Source: Nitrososphaerota archaeon (lineage in GTDB: Archaea; Thermoproteota; Nitrososphaeria; Nitrososphaerales; Nitrosopumilaceae). Taken from it: 46,134 nt of DNA. A model generated the notes under the pieces. It had not been told where the DNA came from. It saw nothing but the letters and a program-made list of their open reading frames with translations, and did no database searches. Below are positions 7,742 to 16,500 of the stretch, in pieces; position 1 is the first letter of the stretch, and each line of letters begins with the position of its first letter. The stretch spans positions 1 through 46,134 of the forward strand of contig JAEFDA010000077.1 in assembly GCA_016126025.1 (NCBI GenBank), read 5' to 3'. Position numbers and translations under genes: made by a program.

Positions 7742-8336
7742 TGCCTCTCCTCCGGCGCAAGGCGCCCTCCATCTCGGCCACCCGCCTCCGTAGCGAGTGC
7801 AGCTCCCTGTACACTTCGTCCAGCTCGTGGCGGTTGGGAAGGTTGGCAGTCTTGAGTACAACGTCGGCCATGTTGTTCCAGTGCTTTGCCATCTCCAGCT
7901 CCTTTGAGACCATCTTTCCGTAGTTGGCCCCGAACTCTTCTGAGTCGAAGAGTTCGGTAAAGTCGTTGTCGAATATGTCTATCCAGATGCGCTTGTACGC
8001 CTCAAAGTGCTCCGGATCCTGGGGCAGATCCGGGGCCTTGAGGTTTACCTTCCTCTGGGCCTCCGTCCAGGTGTCTGCCAGTTGCTTGTAGTATGTGGCC
8101 AGATGGGTGCCGAAGCCGGCCAGATCCTCGTTTATCTCGATTATCTCGGAGGCCACCCTCTTGGAGTTTGATGCCATGGTCCTCATCGGGCCCGTTGAGG
8201 ACAGCGCCTGGGGCTTGCTGGACATCAGGTATAGCAGGTCTGTCCAGAACAGCGAGAGGTGCTTGTAGTACTCTTGAGGATCGGTGTCGGGCGGCGGGCT
8301 TACGTCCTCCTGCGGGTTGGCGCGTGTCGACGGCAT
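7722..8336 (-). CDS. phaE: PHA synthase subunit PhaE
   Basis: 204 residues. PhaE-type proteins are poorly conserved helical partners that activate class III PhaC. Here HLSLFWTDLLYLMS, DPEHFEAYKRIWIDIFDNDF and the C-terminal coiled coil (RHELDEVYRELHSLRRRVAE) followed by a very basic tail (RRRRGNGRKSK) match the family layout. The start ATG 8336 lies about 24 nt from a TATA box (minus-strand GTTTATAAC near 8355-8363). Stop overlaps the phaC start. Identification rests mainly on the phaC context and the conserved C-terminal heptad motif. Confidence 0.85.
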   Translation of the reverse strand: MPSTRANPQEDVSPPPDTDPQEYYKHLSLFWTDLLYLMSSKPQALSSTGPMRTMASNSKRVASEIIEINEDLAGFGTHLATYYKQLADTWTEAQRKVNLKAPDLPQDPEHFEAYKRIWIDIFDNDFTELFDSEEFGANYGKMVSKELEMAKHWNNMADVVLKTANLPNRHELDEVYRELHSLRRRVAEMEGALRRRRGNGRKSK

Positions 8337-8480
8337 GTCGGTAACTCTCGGTGTCTGGTTATAAACACGTACCCGCCACCCACAGTTGCGGAGCCGGTCG
8401 TCCGTAGGCCCGCTTTGCGGCCCCATGCCGGGACGGCCGTTCCGGGACGGCCGCTGCGCACCGATACCGTGCGCGGTACC

Positions 8481-9395
8481 TCAAAGCAGGTTGTTGAGCA
8501 TCTGCCGCAGTCCGACGCAGCGGTTGCGGATGGTCACCTCGGTTACCCCCGAGGCGTTGGAGATATCCTTTTGCGACCTCTCCTCCCCGTTCTCTATGCA
8601 CGCCAGATACAAGGCGGCGGCGGCGATTCCCATGGGATCCTTGCCGGCCACCAGTCCATTCTCCTTGGCCTGGTTCAGTATGACGACGGCCCGCCTCTTT
8701 GTGGGCTCCATCAGGCTCGCCTCGCTGGCTATGCGGGAGATTCCCTTGACCGGATCCACCACGGGCATCTGCAGGTCCAGCTCCCGGTATATGAGCCGAT
8801 AGCAGCGCGCCACATCCTTGCGGCGTATGTTTATGCTCCTTGATATGTCGTCCAGGGTGCGGGGGGTCTCGGTGTTGCGGCATGCCGCATACAGGCACGC
8901 AGCAACCAGACCCTGGATGGAGCGGCCCCGGACAAGGCTCTTCTCCATGGCCTTGCGGTATATGTAGGCGGCCTTCTCGATTACGGCATCGGTGAGGCCC
9001 ATCTTGGCCTTGAGCTTGTCCATCTCGTTGAGAGCCTGCCTCAGGTTGCGGTCCGCCGACGAGGACGTCTGCGTGCGGCTGTCCCAGGTGCGCAGCCGCT
9101 CAATGGAGCTCTTGACGCCGGCGGCCAGCGGCTTGCCTGCCGAGTCCTTGTTGCTGGAGTCGATCACGGTGGACAGACCCATGTCGTGCATGGTGAGGGA
9201 CGTGCCCGCCCCCGTCCTGGATCGGTTCCCGTGTTCGTTGGAGAATGAGCGCCATTCGGCCCCCATGTCCTCAACCTTCTCGCTTATGACGCTGCCACAG
9301 GTGCCGCAGCAGAGCTCGCCGGTGGAGTCGTCGGTGACCAGTCCGGTTCGACCACATACTGGGCACCGGGTACCCGAATTCTGCGGAGTTATCAC
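8481..9395 (-). CDS. tfb: Transcription initiation factor TFB (TFIIB homologue)
   Basis: Bridges TBP-TATA and RNA polymerase. The N-terminal zinc ribbon has CPVCG and CCGTCG pairs; a B-finger/linker follows (GAEWRSFSNEHGNRSRTG), then two cyclin-like repeats, the first around AYIYRKAMEKSLVRGRSIQG and the second ending with an HTH (SQKDISNASGVTEVTIRNRC). Full length. The frame is open to an ATG at 9419, but the TATA element (minus-strand TATAAAAC, about 9426-9433) lies too close to that codon; GTG 9395 (giving 304 residues) fits transcription start near 9404 better. Thaumarchaea usually carry several TFBs, so this is one paralogue. Confidence 0.95.
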   Translation of the reverse strand: MITPQNSGTRCPVCGRTGLVTDDSTGELCCGTCGSVISEKVEDMGAEWRSFSNEHGNRSRTGAGTSLTMHDMGLSTVIDSSNKDSAGKPLAAGVKSSIERLRTWDSRTQTSSSADRNLRQALNEMDKLKAKMGLTDAVIEKAAYIYRKAMEKSLVRGRSIQGLVAACLYAACRNTETPRTLDDISRSINIRRKDVARCYRLIYRELDLQMPVVDPVKGISRIASEASLMEPTKRRAVVILNQAKENGLVAGKDPMGIAAAALYLACIENGEERSQKDISNASGVTEVTIRNRCVGLRQMLNNLL

Positions 9396-9509
9396 AGGTA
9401 CAAGGTGCCAATCGTGCATTTATGAGTTTTATACCCTTGCTCATGGTGAAACGGGGGTAGGCTCAAAGCCCCGAAAAAACTTAACCGCCATGGGGTGGAA
9501 TAGTATGTG

Positions 9510-9791
9510 ATGGCAACCGACCCCACAGCCCTCAAGATGGAGATACGGGACCTATCCGCACGTCTGGACGGGTTGGGGCCCGGGCCCAACAGCCTCCCCC
9601 AGTTCGCCATATCGACCAACGCCGTGCGGCAGAACGAGTACTTGGCCAAGAAGGATCTCATACAGTCGGACATGATCCGGGCGTACGCCCAGTACACCCA
9701 ATTTCTGGAGGAGGCATCCACCGGACTGGTGGAGATACAACACCAGATGATCGAGCTGCTGCGACTTCAGGCCAAGGAGATGGGGCGCTAA
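9510..9791 (+). CDS. Conserved-looking small helical protein, unknown function
   Basis: 93 residues from ATG 9510 (a GTG directly before it is also in frame). Largely helical with a Pro/Gly hinge (DGLGPGPNSLPQF) and a C-terminal amphipathic helix (LVEIQHQMIELLRLQAKEM). No Cys, no membrane segment. A TATA-like ACTTAACC (9479-9486) centred 27 nt upstream supports a leaderless transcript divergent from tfb. Its stop codon shares the four bases CTAA with that of birA on the other strand. No family recognised. Confidence 0.7.
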   Translation: MATDPTALKMEIRDLSARLDGLGPGPNSLPQFAISTNAVRQNEYLAKKDLIQSDMIRAYAQYTQFLEEASTGLVEIQHQMIELLRLQAKEMGR

Positions 9792-10549
9792 AAGAGGACG
9801 CGGCGCATCCCCGCCTCGGTCTCCACCAGCAGGGCCCCGTCGCGGTCTATACCCTGGGCCGTCCCCAGCACGTCCCCCCTGCGTATCTGGCGGCCCACGT
9901 TCCAACACCTCTTCTGGTACGCGGAGATGACATGGTGCGCGTCGCGCCCCATGCTGGAGTGGTACGAGTAGAGCCGGGCCAGAAAGCCGGCCAGTATATC
10001 GTAGGCAGACGCTTCGGCGGCATGCAGGTGCACCGAGTCCGAACCGCCAAAGCTCCCGTCGGAGGTCAGTTCCTCGGCCACCTCGCGCGGGTCGTTGGCA
10101 ACGTTGACGCCCACGCCCACCACCACCCACTCCAGCACGTCGGCCACCGACGAGTCCAGCACTATCCCGGCCAGTTTGCCGTCGGCCATTATATCATTGG
10201 GCCACTCCAGCCTGGCCCCCGGTATGTACTCCCGTATGGTGTCGTACAGGGAGACGGCGGCGCCCAGCATAGCAATGCCGGACATGTCCGGGGGGATATC
10301 CGGGCGCAGCAGGACAGAGAAGGTCAGCGTCCCCGGCGGGGATGCCCACGAGCGGCCCATTCGGCCCCGGCCACAGAGCTGCCGGCCCGCGACCAAGACT
10401 GCCCCATCCGGCTCGCCGTCGGCCCTCCGCATCAGGGTGTCCTGGGTGGATCCCACCTCGTCACAATATATGACCCGGCGGGCCATCTCCCCGGCCCCCA
10501 TGCCTGCCAGGGTCTCGGGCAGGGCGCGGGCCTGTGGGCCGGTGATCAA
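9788..10549 (-). CDS. birA: Biotin--protein ligase (BirA, catalytic and C-terminal domains only)
   Basis: Activates biotin as biotinyl-AMP and attaches it to the biotin carboxyl carrier protein, needed by the acyl-CoA carboxylase of the thaumarchaeal carbon-fixation cycle (context inference). About 253 residues with no DNA-binding domain. The ligand loop GRQLCGRGRMGRSW is at 55-68; EWPNDIMADGKLAGIV supplies the conserved Asn-Asp and the catalytic Lys; the C-terminal SH3-like barrel begins near GRQIRRGDVLG. The TTG at 10549 directly abuts the stop of the upstream regulator gene; ATG at codon 17 is an alternative start. The gene is the second of a two-gene transcript. Confidence 0.93.
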   Translation of the reverse strand: MITGPQARALPETLAGMGAGEMARRVIYCDEVGSTQDTLMRRADGEPDGAVLVAGRQLCGRGRMGRSWASPPGTLTFSVLLRPDIPPDMSGIAMLGAAVSLYDTIREYIPGARLEWPNDIMADGKLAGIVLDSSVADVLEWVVVGVGVNVANDPREVAEELTSDGSFGGSDSVHLHAAEASAYDILAGFLARLYSYHSSMGRDAHHVISAYQKRCWNVGRQIRRGDVLGTAQGIDRDGALLVETEAGMRRVLF

Positions 10550-11095
10550 CTAGAATCCAAGGTCGAAGCCGCCGTCTCCGAATCCGTGGTCAACGCCCGC
10601 GTCGCCGGCATCGCCCAGATCCCCCGCATCGCCTGCATCACCGGCATCCCCGTATCCCTCCGGGATGCTCTCGGCGGGTACGTAGTCTGTCATGGCAGCA
10701 CCCATCATGCTGAACATCATGCTGAACATCATGATGTCCATTATTCCAAAGAACATCATCATGGGCAGGAACGAGCGGTTGTCGTCCATCATGCGCCCCA
10801 GCCCCTTCTTGTCCTTCTTTTGGTATAGCTCCTGCATCTGCCCCCACTTTTGGCGGGCCTCAAAGAGGCGCTGGTCCAGCTCGTCAGAGCCCTTGTCGGT
10901 GATTAGGATCTCCACCTTGGTGCGAAAGAGGCTCTTCTTTTGGACCGGTATTATCAGTCCCCGCTCCTCCAGTCGCGAGAGTATGCCCTCGAGCGTGGGC
11001 GGATCCAGGCGCGTGATCCTTTGGATCTTGTCAAAGCTCTTCTTGCCCTGGCGGATTGCCCCCAGCACCATCACGTCGGGTGGCTCGGTCTCCAT
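10550..11095 (-). CDS. Winged-helix protein with Met-rich membrane segment and GDA repeats
   Basis: 181 residues. Residues 1 to about 75 form a winged helix (MVLGAIRQGKKSFDKIQRIT, then LEGILSRLEERGLIIPVQK), like archaeal PadR/MarR-type or DUF-annotated regulators. A charged linker is followed by a hydrophobic segment with about 11 Met in 27 residues (FLPMMMFFGIMDIMMFSMM and on), long enough to cross the membrane. The C-terminus is low-complexity, GDAG repeated about six times, and acidic. ATG 11095 is placed 26 nt after a TATA-like TTTTTAAGG. It is the first gene of a transcript with birA. It may be a membrane-tethered DNA-binding protein; the signal sensed is unknown. Confidence 0.75.
   Translation of the reverse strand: METEPPDVMVLGAIRQGKKSFDKIQRITRLDPPTLEGILSRLEERGLIIPVQKKSLFRTKVEILITDKGSDELDQRLFEARQKWGQMQELYQKKDKKGLGRMMDDNRSFLPMMMFFGIMDIMMFSMMFSMMGAAMTDYVPAESIPEGYGDAGDAGDAGDLGDAGDAGVDHGFGDGGFDLGF
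10600..10665 (-). repeat. In-frame GDA/GDAG tandem repeat
   Basis: Short imperfect tandem repeat of GGCGATGC-type units encoding the acidic Gly-Asp-Ala tail of the winged-helix membrane protein. Such tracts vary in copy number by slippage. Confidence 0.6.
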
Positions 11096-11239
11096 GCGGT
11101 CGCTTTGCGTCGCGCCCTTAAAAATCGTTCGAAGTTCTTTGCACGGCCCGGTCCGCCATATGATCATGCTGAGGACGGCGGCACGACGCCGGCCCGAGCC
11201 CGGCCGGGTCGCTGCCCGGGCACACACACGGCTGCCCGC

Positions 11240-12124
11240 TCAGCGCCCTTCCAGCGCGGATATGGTATAGTCCAGCCCGGACCTGTAGTCGGCGTACTTG
11301 AGCTCATATATCTCGGACACGGCCTCGCCGGAGACGGCCGTGGGCGTGCACAGCAGCTTGGTCATATCCTTGCCCAAAGCGAGCCTGGCCGCAAACGCCG
11401 GAACCCCGCGGGGCCGCCGGGCGCCCAGCACGTCGGCCGTATGCCATACGAACTCCCGGAACGTTACGCTCTGCGGGCTGGCGGCCACATATGCGGGACG
11501 CTCCAGTCCGGCGTCCAGTACTGCAGACATGATTCCGGCTGCATCCTCCACGTGCAGGAATGCCTTGCGGTACCGGCCCCCGGCGGGGAGCATCATGGTC
11601 CCCGCGCTGATGCGCTTTACCAGCATGTCGCGGAACCAGCCGCCCGGTCCGTACACGTCGCCGAACATGACCGCCGAGAACCGGATTCCGGCTTCGCGGC
11701 ATCCGTCCTCCAAGTGCTGGTGAGATTCCCGGCGCATCCTGGCAAACTCGGTGTCGGGGTTGTATGGGGTGGACTCGGATATGGCCCCGTCCACGTTTCC
11801 GTATACCCCCAAGCCCGAGGCATACACGAATGCGCCGGTCCTGTCCCGGACCGCCTCAAGGAGGTTCCGGGCGCCCTCCACGTTCACGCTACGGAGGGCG
11901 CCTGCATCGCGCACCATCGGGGTCAGCGACGCCAGATGAAACACGCAGTCGTATGACACATCCCCCACCGGCACGGGTGGCTTGGTGATATCCCCGAGTA
12001 TAACGCCGGGCCCTGCCGTACCACTCCTCTGCAGCCCATATACCCGATGGCCCTGCGATTCCAGCGTCCGGGCCAGAACACTGCCTATGAACCCGGCGGA
12101 TCCAACGACCAGAACGTCCCCCAA
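11240..12124 (-). CDS. NAD-dependent epimerase/dehydratase-like protein with altered active site
   Basis: 294 residues, extended-SDR fold. The dinucleotide site is GSAGFIGS (8-15); VFHLASLTP and FVYASGLGVYG mark the expected strands. The catalytic YxxxK of the family is replaced: the position after the PYNPDTE loop reads FARMR (residues 127-131), Phe for Tyr and Arg for Lys. It may therefore bind a nucleotide-sugar or act as a structural/regulatory homologue rather than a standard 4-epimerase. The start is TTG 12124, placed 28 nt from a minus-strand TATA element (CTTAAATTG, near 12151-12159). It is monocistronic. Confidence 0.82.
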   Translation of the reverse strand: MGDVLVVGSAGFIGSVLARTLESQGHRVYGLQRSGTAGPGVILGDITKPPVPVGDVSYDCVFHLASLTPMVRDAGALRSVNVEGARNLLEAVRDRTGAFVYASGLGVYGNVDGAISESTPYNPDTEFARMRRESHQHLEDGCREAGIRFSAVMFGDVYGPGGWFRDMLVKRISAGTMMLPAGGRYRKAFLHVEDAAGIMSAVLDAGLERPAYVAASPQSVTFREFVWHTADVLGARRPRGVPAFAARLALGKDMTKLLCTPTAVSGEAVSEIYELKYADYRSGLDYTISALEGR

Positions 12125-12699
12125 CGGGTTGCTTTTGCGTATGGCTCCAATTTAAGGCGTCGGCGGAGTGGCCCCTCTTGGAAACCGACTCAACGTCCCA
12201 TTCGAGCTTATCACACCATACATCAGGCAGTACGCGCCCCGGATTCTGATTATGCTGCCCCACAAGCCGGGACTCGATTGGCAACTAGCTGCAAGATCTG
12301 TCCAGACACGCACCGAAGGATCCAAGCATCCCCGCCCACTTCAACAGACCATGCGCCCCTCCAGGACCATTCCAAAGAACCGCCGCGCCTCCAGACCCGC
12401 CGCCGGCATGTCCCTCCGGCAGTTTAGAGGCGAGTGTATTCGACTCTGCCCTACCCTGCACGGCGAGCAGGCTGCTTGAAAATCATGGGTTTCAAGCCCT
12501 TCAGTTTGAATGGCAGATCCTAAGCTGGCGCTTCTGTGGGCAACCGGCCCCGACGGGGGCGCGGCTAGCCCCGATAGGCAATTGCGGCCCTGTTGTCTGC
12601 CAGCCCAAAGGGGATGAGAGAGAGTGAAGAGCAAAAGCTCTCATGCCCCGGGCAAGGCTGCCGCCACGCCAAACGTTATTTGGCGTCGGCGGTGCCACC
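12125..12699. other. 575-nt intergenic region without recognised gene
   Basis: Lies between two divergent genes. Several medium open frames occur on both strands (for example 12168-12479 on plus and 12345-12634 on minus) but none shows a family motif, and their base usage does not look coding. A perfect 8-bp stem-loop (GCTTGAAA / TTTCAAGC, 12474-12497) sits in the middle. The right end carries the ABC ATPase promoter (ACGTTATTTGG near 12673-12683). Confidence 0.5.
12474..12497. repeat. Inverted repeat (8-bp stem, 8-nt loop)
   Basis: GCTTGAAA ATCATGGG TTTCAAGC. Perfect stem in an otherwise featureless spacer; may be a terminator remnant or protein-binding site. Confidence 0.5.
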
Positions 12700-13536
12700 A
12701 TGTCGATGCCCCCGGTACTCCGTGTAGAGAACCTCAACAAGACGTTCGTGCGAAAGAGCCTCTTCGGCAAACCCTCCGTCACCAAGGCCGTCGACGGCGT
12801 CTCCCTGAGGCTGGAGGAGGGCCGGGTGCTGGTCATAGCCGGCGAGTCGGGATCCGGCAAGTCCACCATAGCCAAGCTGATACTGGGGGCGCTGGACCCG
12901 GACACGGGAAGCATATACCTGGACGGCGACCTCATGGCACGCGACCAGAAGTCGCGCCGCATTCTACAAAGGAGCTGCCAGATGGTCCACCAGGATCCCT
13001 ACGACTCGATAAACCCGCGCATGAAAGTCCGCAGCATCGTCTCCGAGGCGCTGGAGATACACCACATCGGCGACGCCCGCTCCCGGGAGGTGCGCGTAAG
13101 CGAGGCGCTGCGGGACGTAAAGCTCGATCCGGACGACATGATGCACAAGTACCCCCACATGCTGTCCGGCGGCCAGAGGCAGAGGGTGGTTCTGGCCAGG
13201 GCCTTGGCCGTGAAGCCCCGCATCATAATTGCCGACGAGCCCGTATCCATGCTGGACGTATCCATTCGGGCCGAGATGCTGGAGCTGATGCGGGATCTGC
13301 AGCAGAAACACGGAATATCCTTCATCTACATAACGCATGACCTGGCCACGGCCCGGCACTTTGGAACGGATATGGCCATACTATACCGGGGAGCCATAGT
13401 GGAGAAGGGTGAGATAAACGGCGTACTGGACCATCCGCAGCACCCCTACACGCAGGCCCTCATCGGCGCCATATCGGATCCGGATCCTGCCAACAGGTTC
13501 CGGGAGAAGGCGCTGGTGGACTGGGAGACCATCTAG
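12700..13536 (+). CDS. ABC transporter ATPase, oligopeptide/nickel (OppF/DppF) type
   Basis: 278 residues. Walker A GESGSGKST (48-56), Q-loop in MVHQDPYDSINPRM, signature LSGGQRQR, Walker B IIIADEP and an H-loop in YITHDLATA. The QDPY-(D/S)-S-(I/L)-NPRM string and the C-terminal HPQHPYTQALI element are specific to the OppF/DppF half of peptide/nickel importers. No permease or OppD gene is adjacent, so this ATPase must work with components encoded elsewhere. The plus-strand stop overlaps the stop of smc by CTAG. ATG 12700 (MSMPPVLRVENL) is preferred to the upstream frame because the ABC domain starts there. Confidence 0.92.
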   Translation: MSMPPVLRVENLNKTFVRKSLFGKPSVTKAVDGVSLRLEEGRVLVIAGESGSGKSTIAKLILGALDPDTGSIYLDGDLMARDQKSRRILQRSCQMVHQDPYDSINPRMKVRSIVSEALEIHHIGDARSREVRVSEALRDVKLDPDDMMHKYPHMLSGGQRQRVVLARALAVKPRIIIADEPVSMLDVSIRAEMLELMRDLQQKHGISFIYITHDLATARHFGTDMAILYRGAIVEKGEINGVLDHPQHPYTQALIGAISDPDPANRFREKALVDWETI

Positions 13537-16500
13537 CGCGCCGCCGGACGCAGGCGGCGGTCCCGGTACGAGACCACTTGGGTGAGTCCATTCTTGGGAT
13601 ACACTCCGTATATGAGTCCGGCCTTCTGGACCACCGACTCCTTCAGGGACACCATGATGAACTGGTTGTCCCGGGCGCGCTCCTCCAGGATTCCGGCCAG
13701 CCTCTCGGAGTTGGGGGCGTCCAGGTGGGCATCCACCTCATCGAACAGGTAGAACGGGGAGGGCTTGAGCTTTTGCAGTGCCAGTACGAAGACGACGGCT
13801 GCCAGCGTCTTCTCACCGCCGCTGATGGACGCCGACGTCCTCTTGGACTTGCCGGGGAACTGCACCATGTACCGTATGCCCGAGCCGAAGACGTCATCCT
13901 CATCCTCCAGCTCCAGCCATGCGCTGCCCCCCGACATCCGGTCGAATATGGAGCGGATCTCTTTGTCCACGGTATCGAACGCGTCCAGGTATGTCTGCCG
14001 CTTGTCCCGCTCCACATCCTCTATGAACGCGACGATGCGGTTGCGTTCCTCCTCCAGCGAGTTTTTGCGTTCGGACATGGAACGGTACTCCGACGTGACC
14101 CTGGCGTACGCCGCCGGAGCGTTGGCGTTGAGGGGGGGCAGCGATTCCATCTCGTGCTTCAGGGCGGCTATGAACGGGGCCGGGTCCGTGTCCAGTGGAA
14201 GGCCAGGATCCGGCCGCGGCGGCAGCGATTCGGCGATGTTGGAGGTAGAGGCGCGGCAGTCTGCCAGGTCCCGCTCCAGGGAGTCGTGGCGCCTCTGCAT
14301 CTGGGACGCCTCTCCGGCCAGAGCCCTCTCCTGTTTCCGCAGCCCGGCCAGTGCACTATCGCAAGAGCGCTGCCGCGAGGCCGACTGACTGGAGGTCTCC
14401 ATCATCTGCTGCTGGGTTTGGCGCAGGGCCGCTAGATCGTCCTGGGCCGATCCGATGGTATCGTGGAGCAGCGGTACCGACGAGAGGGCGTCACGGCGCT
14501 CGGCTATGGCATTAAGCTGCTCGGATGCCAGATTCGAGGCCCGACGCAGCAGCCGATCCCCGGCCGAGACCGCTCCGGACCACTCCGCTCGCATCCTGGC
14601 CAGTTCGGTGTTGGTCTGGGTCTGGAGCTGCTCGAACTCGGCCTTCTGTATATTCAGCGACTCCAGGCGGGAGGCTATCTGGTCGGAGTCTGTCGGCATG
14701 CGTGCCTCCTCGGCGGATATCAGCGATTTTACACGCTCCACCAAGCTGCCCAGAATGTGGCGGCTGCGCTTCATCTGCGGCATAGCCGAGTCGTACGCGG
14801 CCAGCCGGGTGCGCAGCGACTTCAAGGTACGGCGCGTGGCAGCGGACCTGGACTCTGCGTCGGTGAGGGTCTGGGCAGCGGCTGCCAGCTCGGCGCGCAG
14901 CCCAGCCGACGTCTCGGACTCCAGGTGCAGATCCGCATCGTTGTCGCGCAGTCTAGTTGAGTGGTGGGCGCGCATCCGCTCCAGCAGCGAGACTGAGTTT
15001 TGCAGTCCGCCGATCTCTGCAGACATGGAGATTATCTTGGTCAGGTTGGAGATGCGGGAACCGAGGTCCAGCGTGGCCGCCCTGCCCGGCTCCACGCATA
15101 GGCCGCTCCTGGTGACGGCGCGCGTTCCGGCGGCTGCATGGCGGCGGGCCGACTCCTCGGATTCGGCCAGGACTGTCCCGCCGAATATGAGTTCGCGGAG
15201 TGGCTCAAATTCACTGCCACAAGATATGTGCTCGGAGAGCCGCCCGCTCGCCGGGCGCGTCGTCGGTATGGAGCTCAATGGTATTATGCGCAGGCGGGGC
15301 AGTCCCATGGAGACGGCCGCCTCGGAGATGGCCGCCATCGACTCCATGTCCTCCACCACTAGGGCCTTCAGCCAGTCGGAGGCGGCGGCCATGACGGCGC
15401 GATCCACACTCTCGGGCCAGGACAGCAGTTCGTACGCCAGTCCCAAGACGCCCAGGCCGGGCGCGTCGTTCCGCAGGCGGCCTATGGAATAGTCCTCGTG
15501 CATCACCTTCCGGACCAGCCGCAGCTTGGAGTCATATCGGGCGGCGGCCTGTCCGGCGCGCCGTATGAGATCGTCCATCTCGGCCGCCTCCGATAGGAGG
15601 CGGGCGCGCTCATCCTTCAGGCGCGTGATACTCCCGTCGACCGAGTCTGCCCGGCCGGTGTGGCGGTCTATCCACGATGCCAGGCGCCTCTCGTTCACGT
15701 CCGACTCGGCCAGACCCGCCTCCAGATTGCCCAGCCGCCGCCGGTCCGAGCTGGCCTGCCGGGCGGCGTTCTCCATCCTAGTCTGCACCTCCATCAGGCG
15801 GCGCTCGTGCCCGGCCAGCGTACTGCGGAACAGCCGGAGCGTGCCCTCGGATCGTGCCCGCCGGGCGGCGGCCTCCGACTGCCGTCCCAGCACCTCCCGG
15901 CGCCTCTCGTTTATACTTCCCAGCGCCTCGGTTGCCCGGCCGGCCTGCACCCGCGCCTCCTCCAGACGGGCGCGCAGGCCTGATGCGCTGCGGCGGTTTC
16001 TTGCGCGCGACACCGCTATGTCAGCCAGATCCGACCGGATCTCGGCCAGGCGCGCCTCGGCGCGGGATGCCTGCCCCTCGGCCGCCTTGAGCTCGGACTT
16101 GGCGTTCTGTGACTTTGTGTACATCCGGTCGATCTCCCCCTCTATGCGGGTGCGCTCGGCGTCGTGGGTGCTGGCTTCGGCCAGTATGCCCCGCTTTTCG
16201 GCCTCGACCGAGTCCATCTCGCTCCGCACCGCCTCCAGCTCTGTGGCGTTCTTTTTCATCTCCGTGTCTGAGATCTCCATCCTGGACTCCAAATCCCCCA
16301 TCCTGCGGCGCAGTACGGCCAGCTCCCGTAGCCGCCGTATGGTCTCGTACCGCTCCAGGTCCCGTTCCAGTATGTCTTGGCGCACCATGTGGTTGCGCTC
16401 CTCCTCCATCTCGATGATGCGCGTCCGCACGTCGCCCATCTTGGCCAGCGCCACCTCCAGCCGTCCATCGGCCTGCTCCAGCTGCCGGGAGGCCAGATCC

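Noticed and set aside
12168..12634. Two medium-length open frames (plus 12168-12479, minus 12345-12634) in the large spacer
   Set aside because: No motif, no promoter spacing and no codon pattern like neighbouring genes; GC-rich DNA gives such frames by chance.
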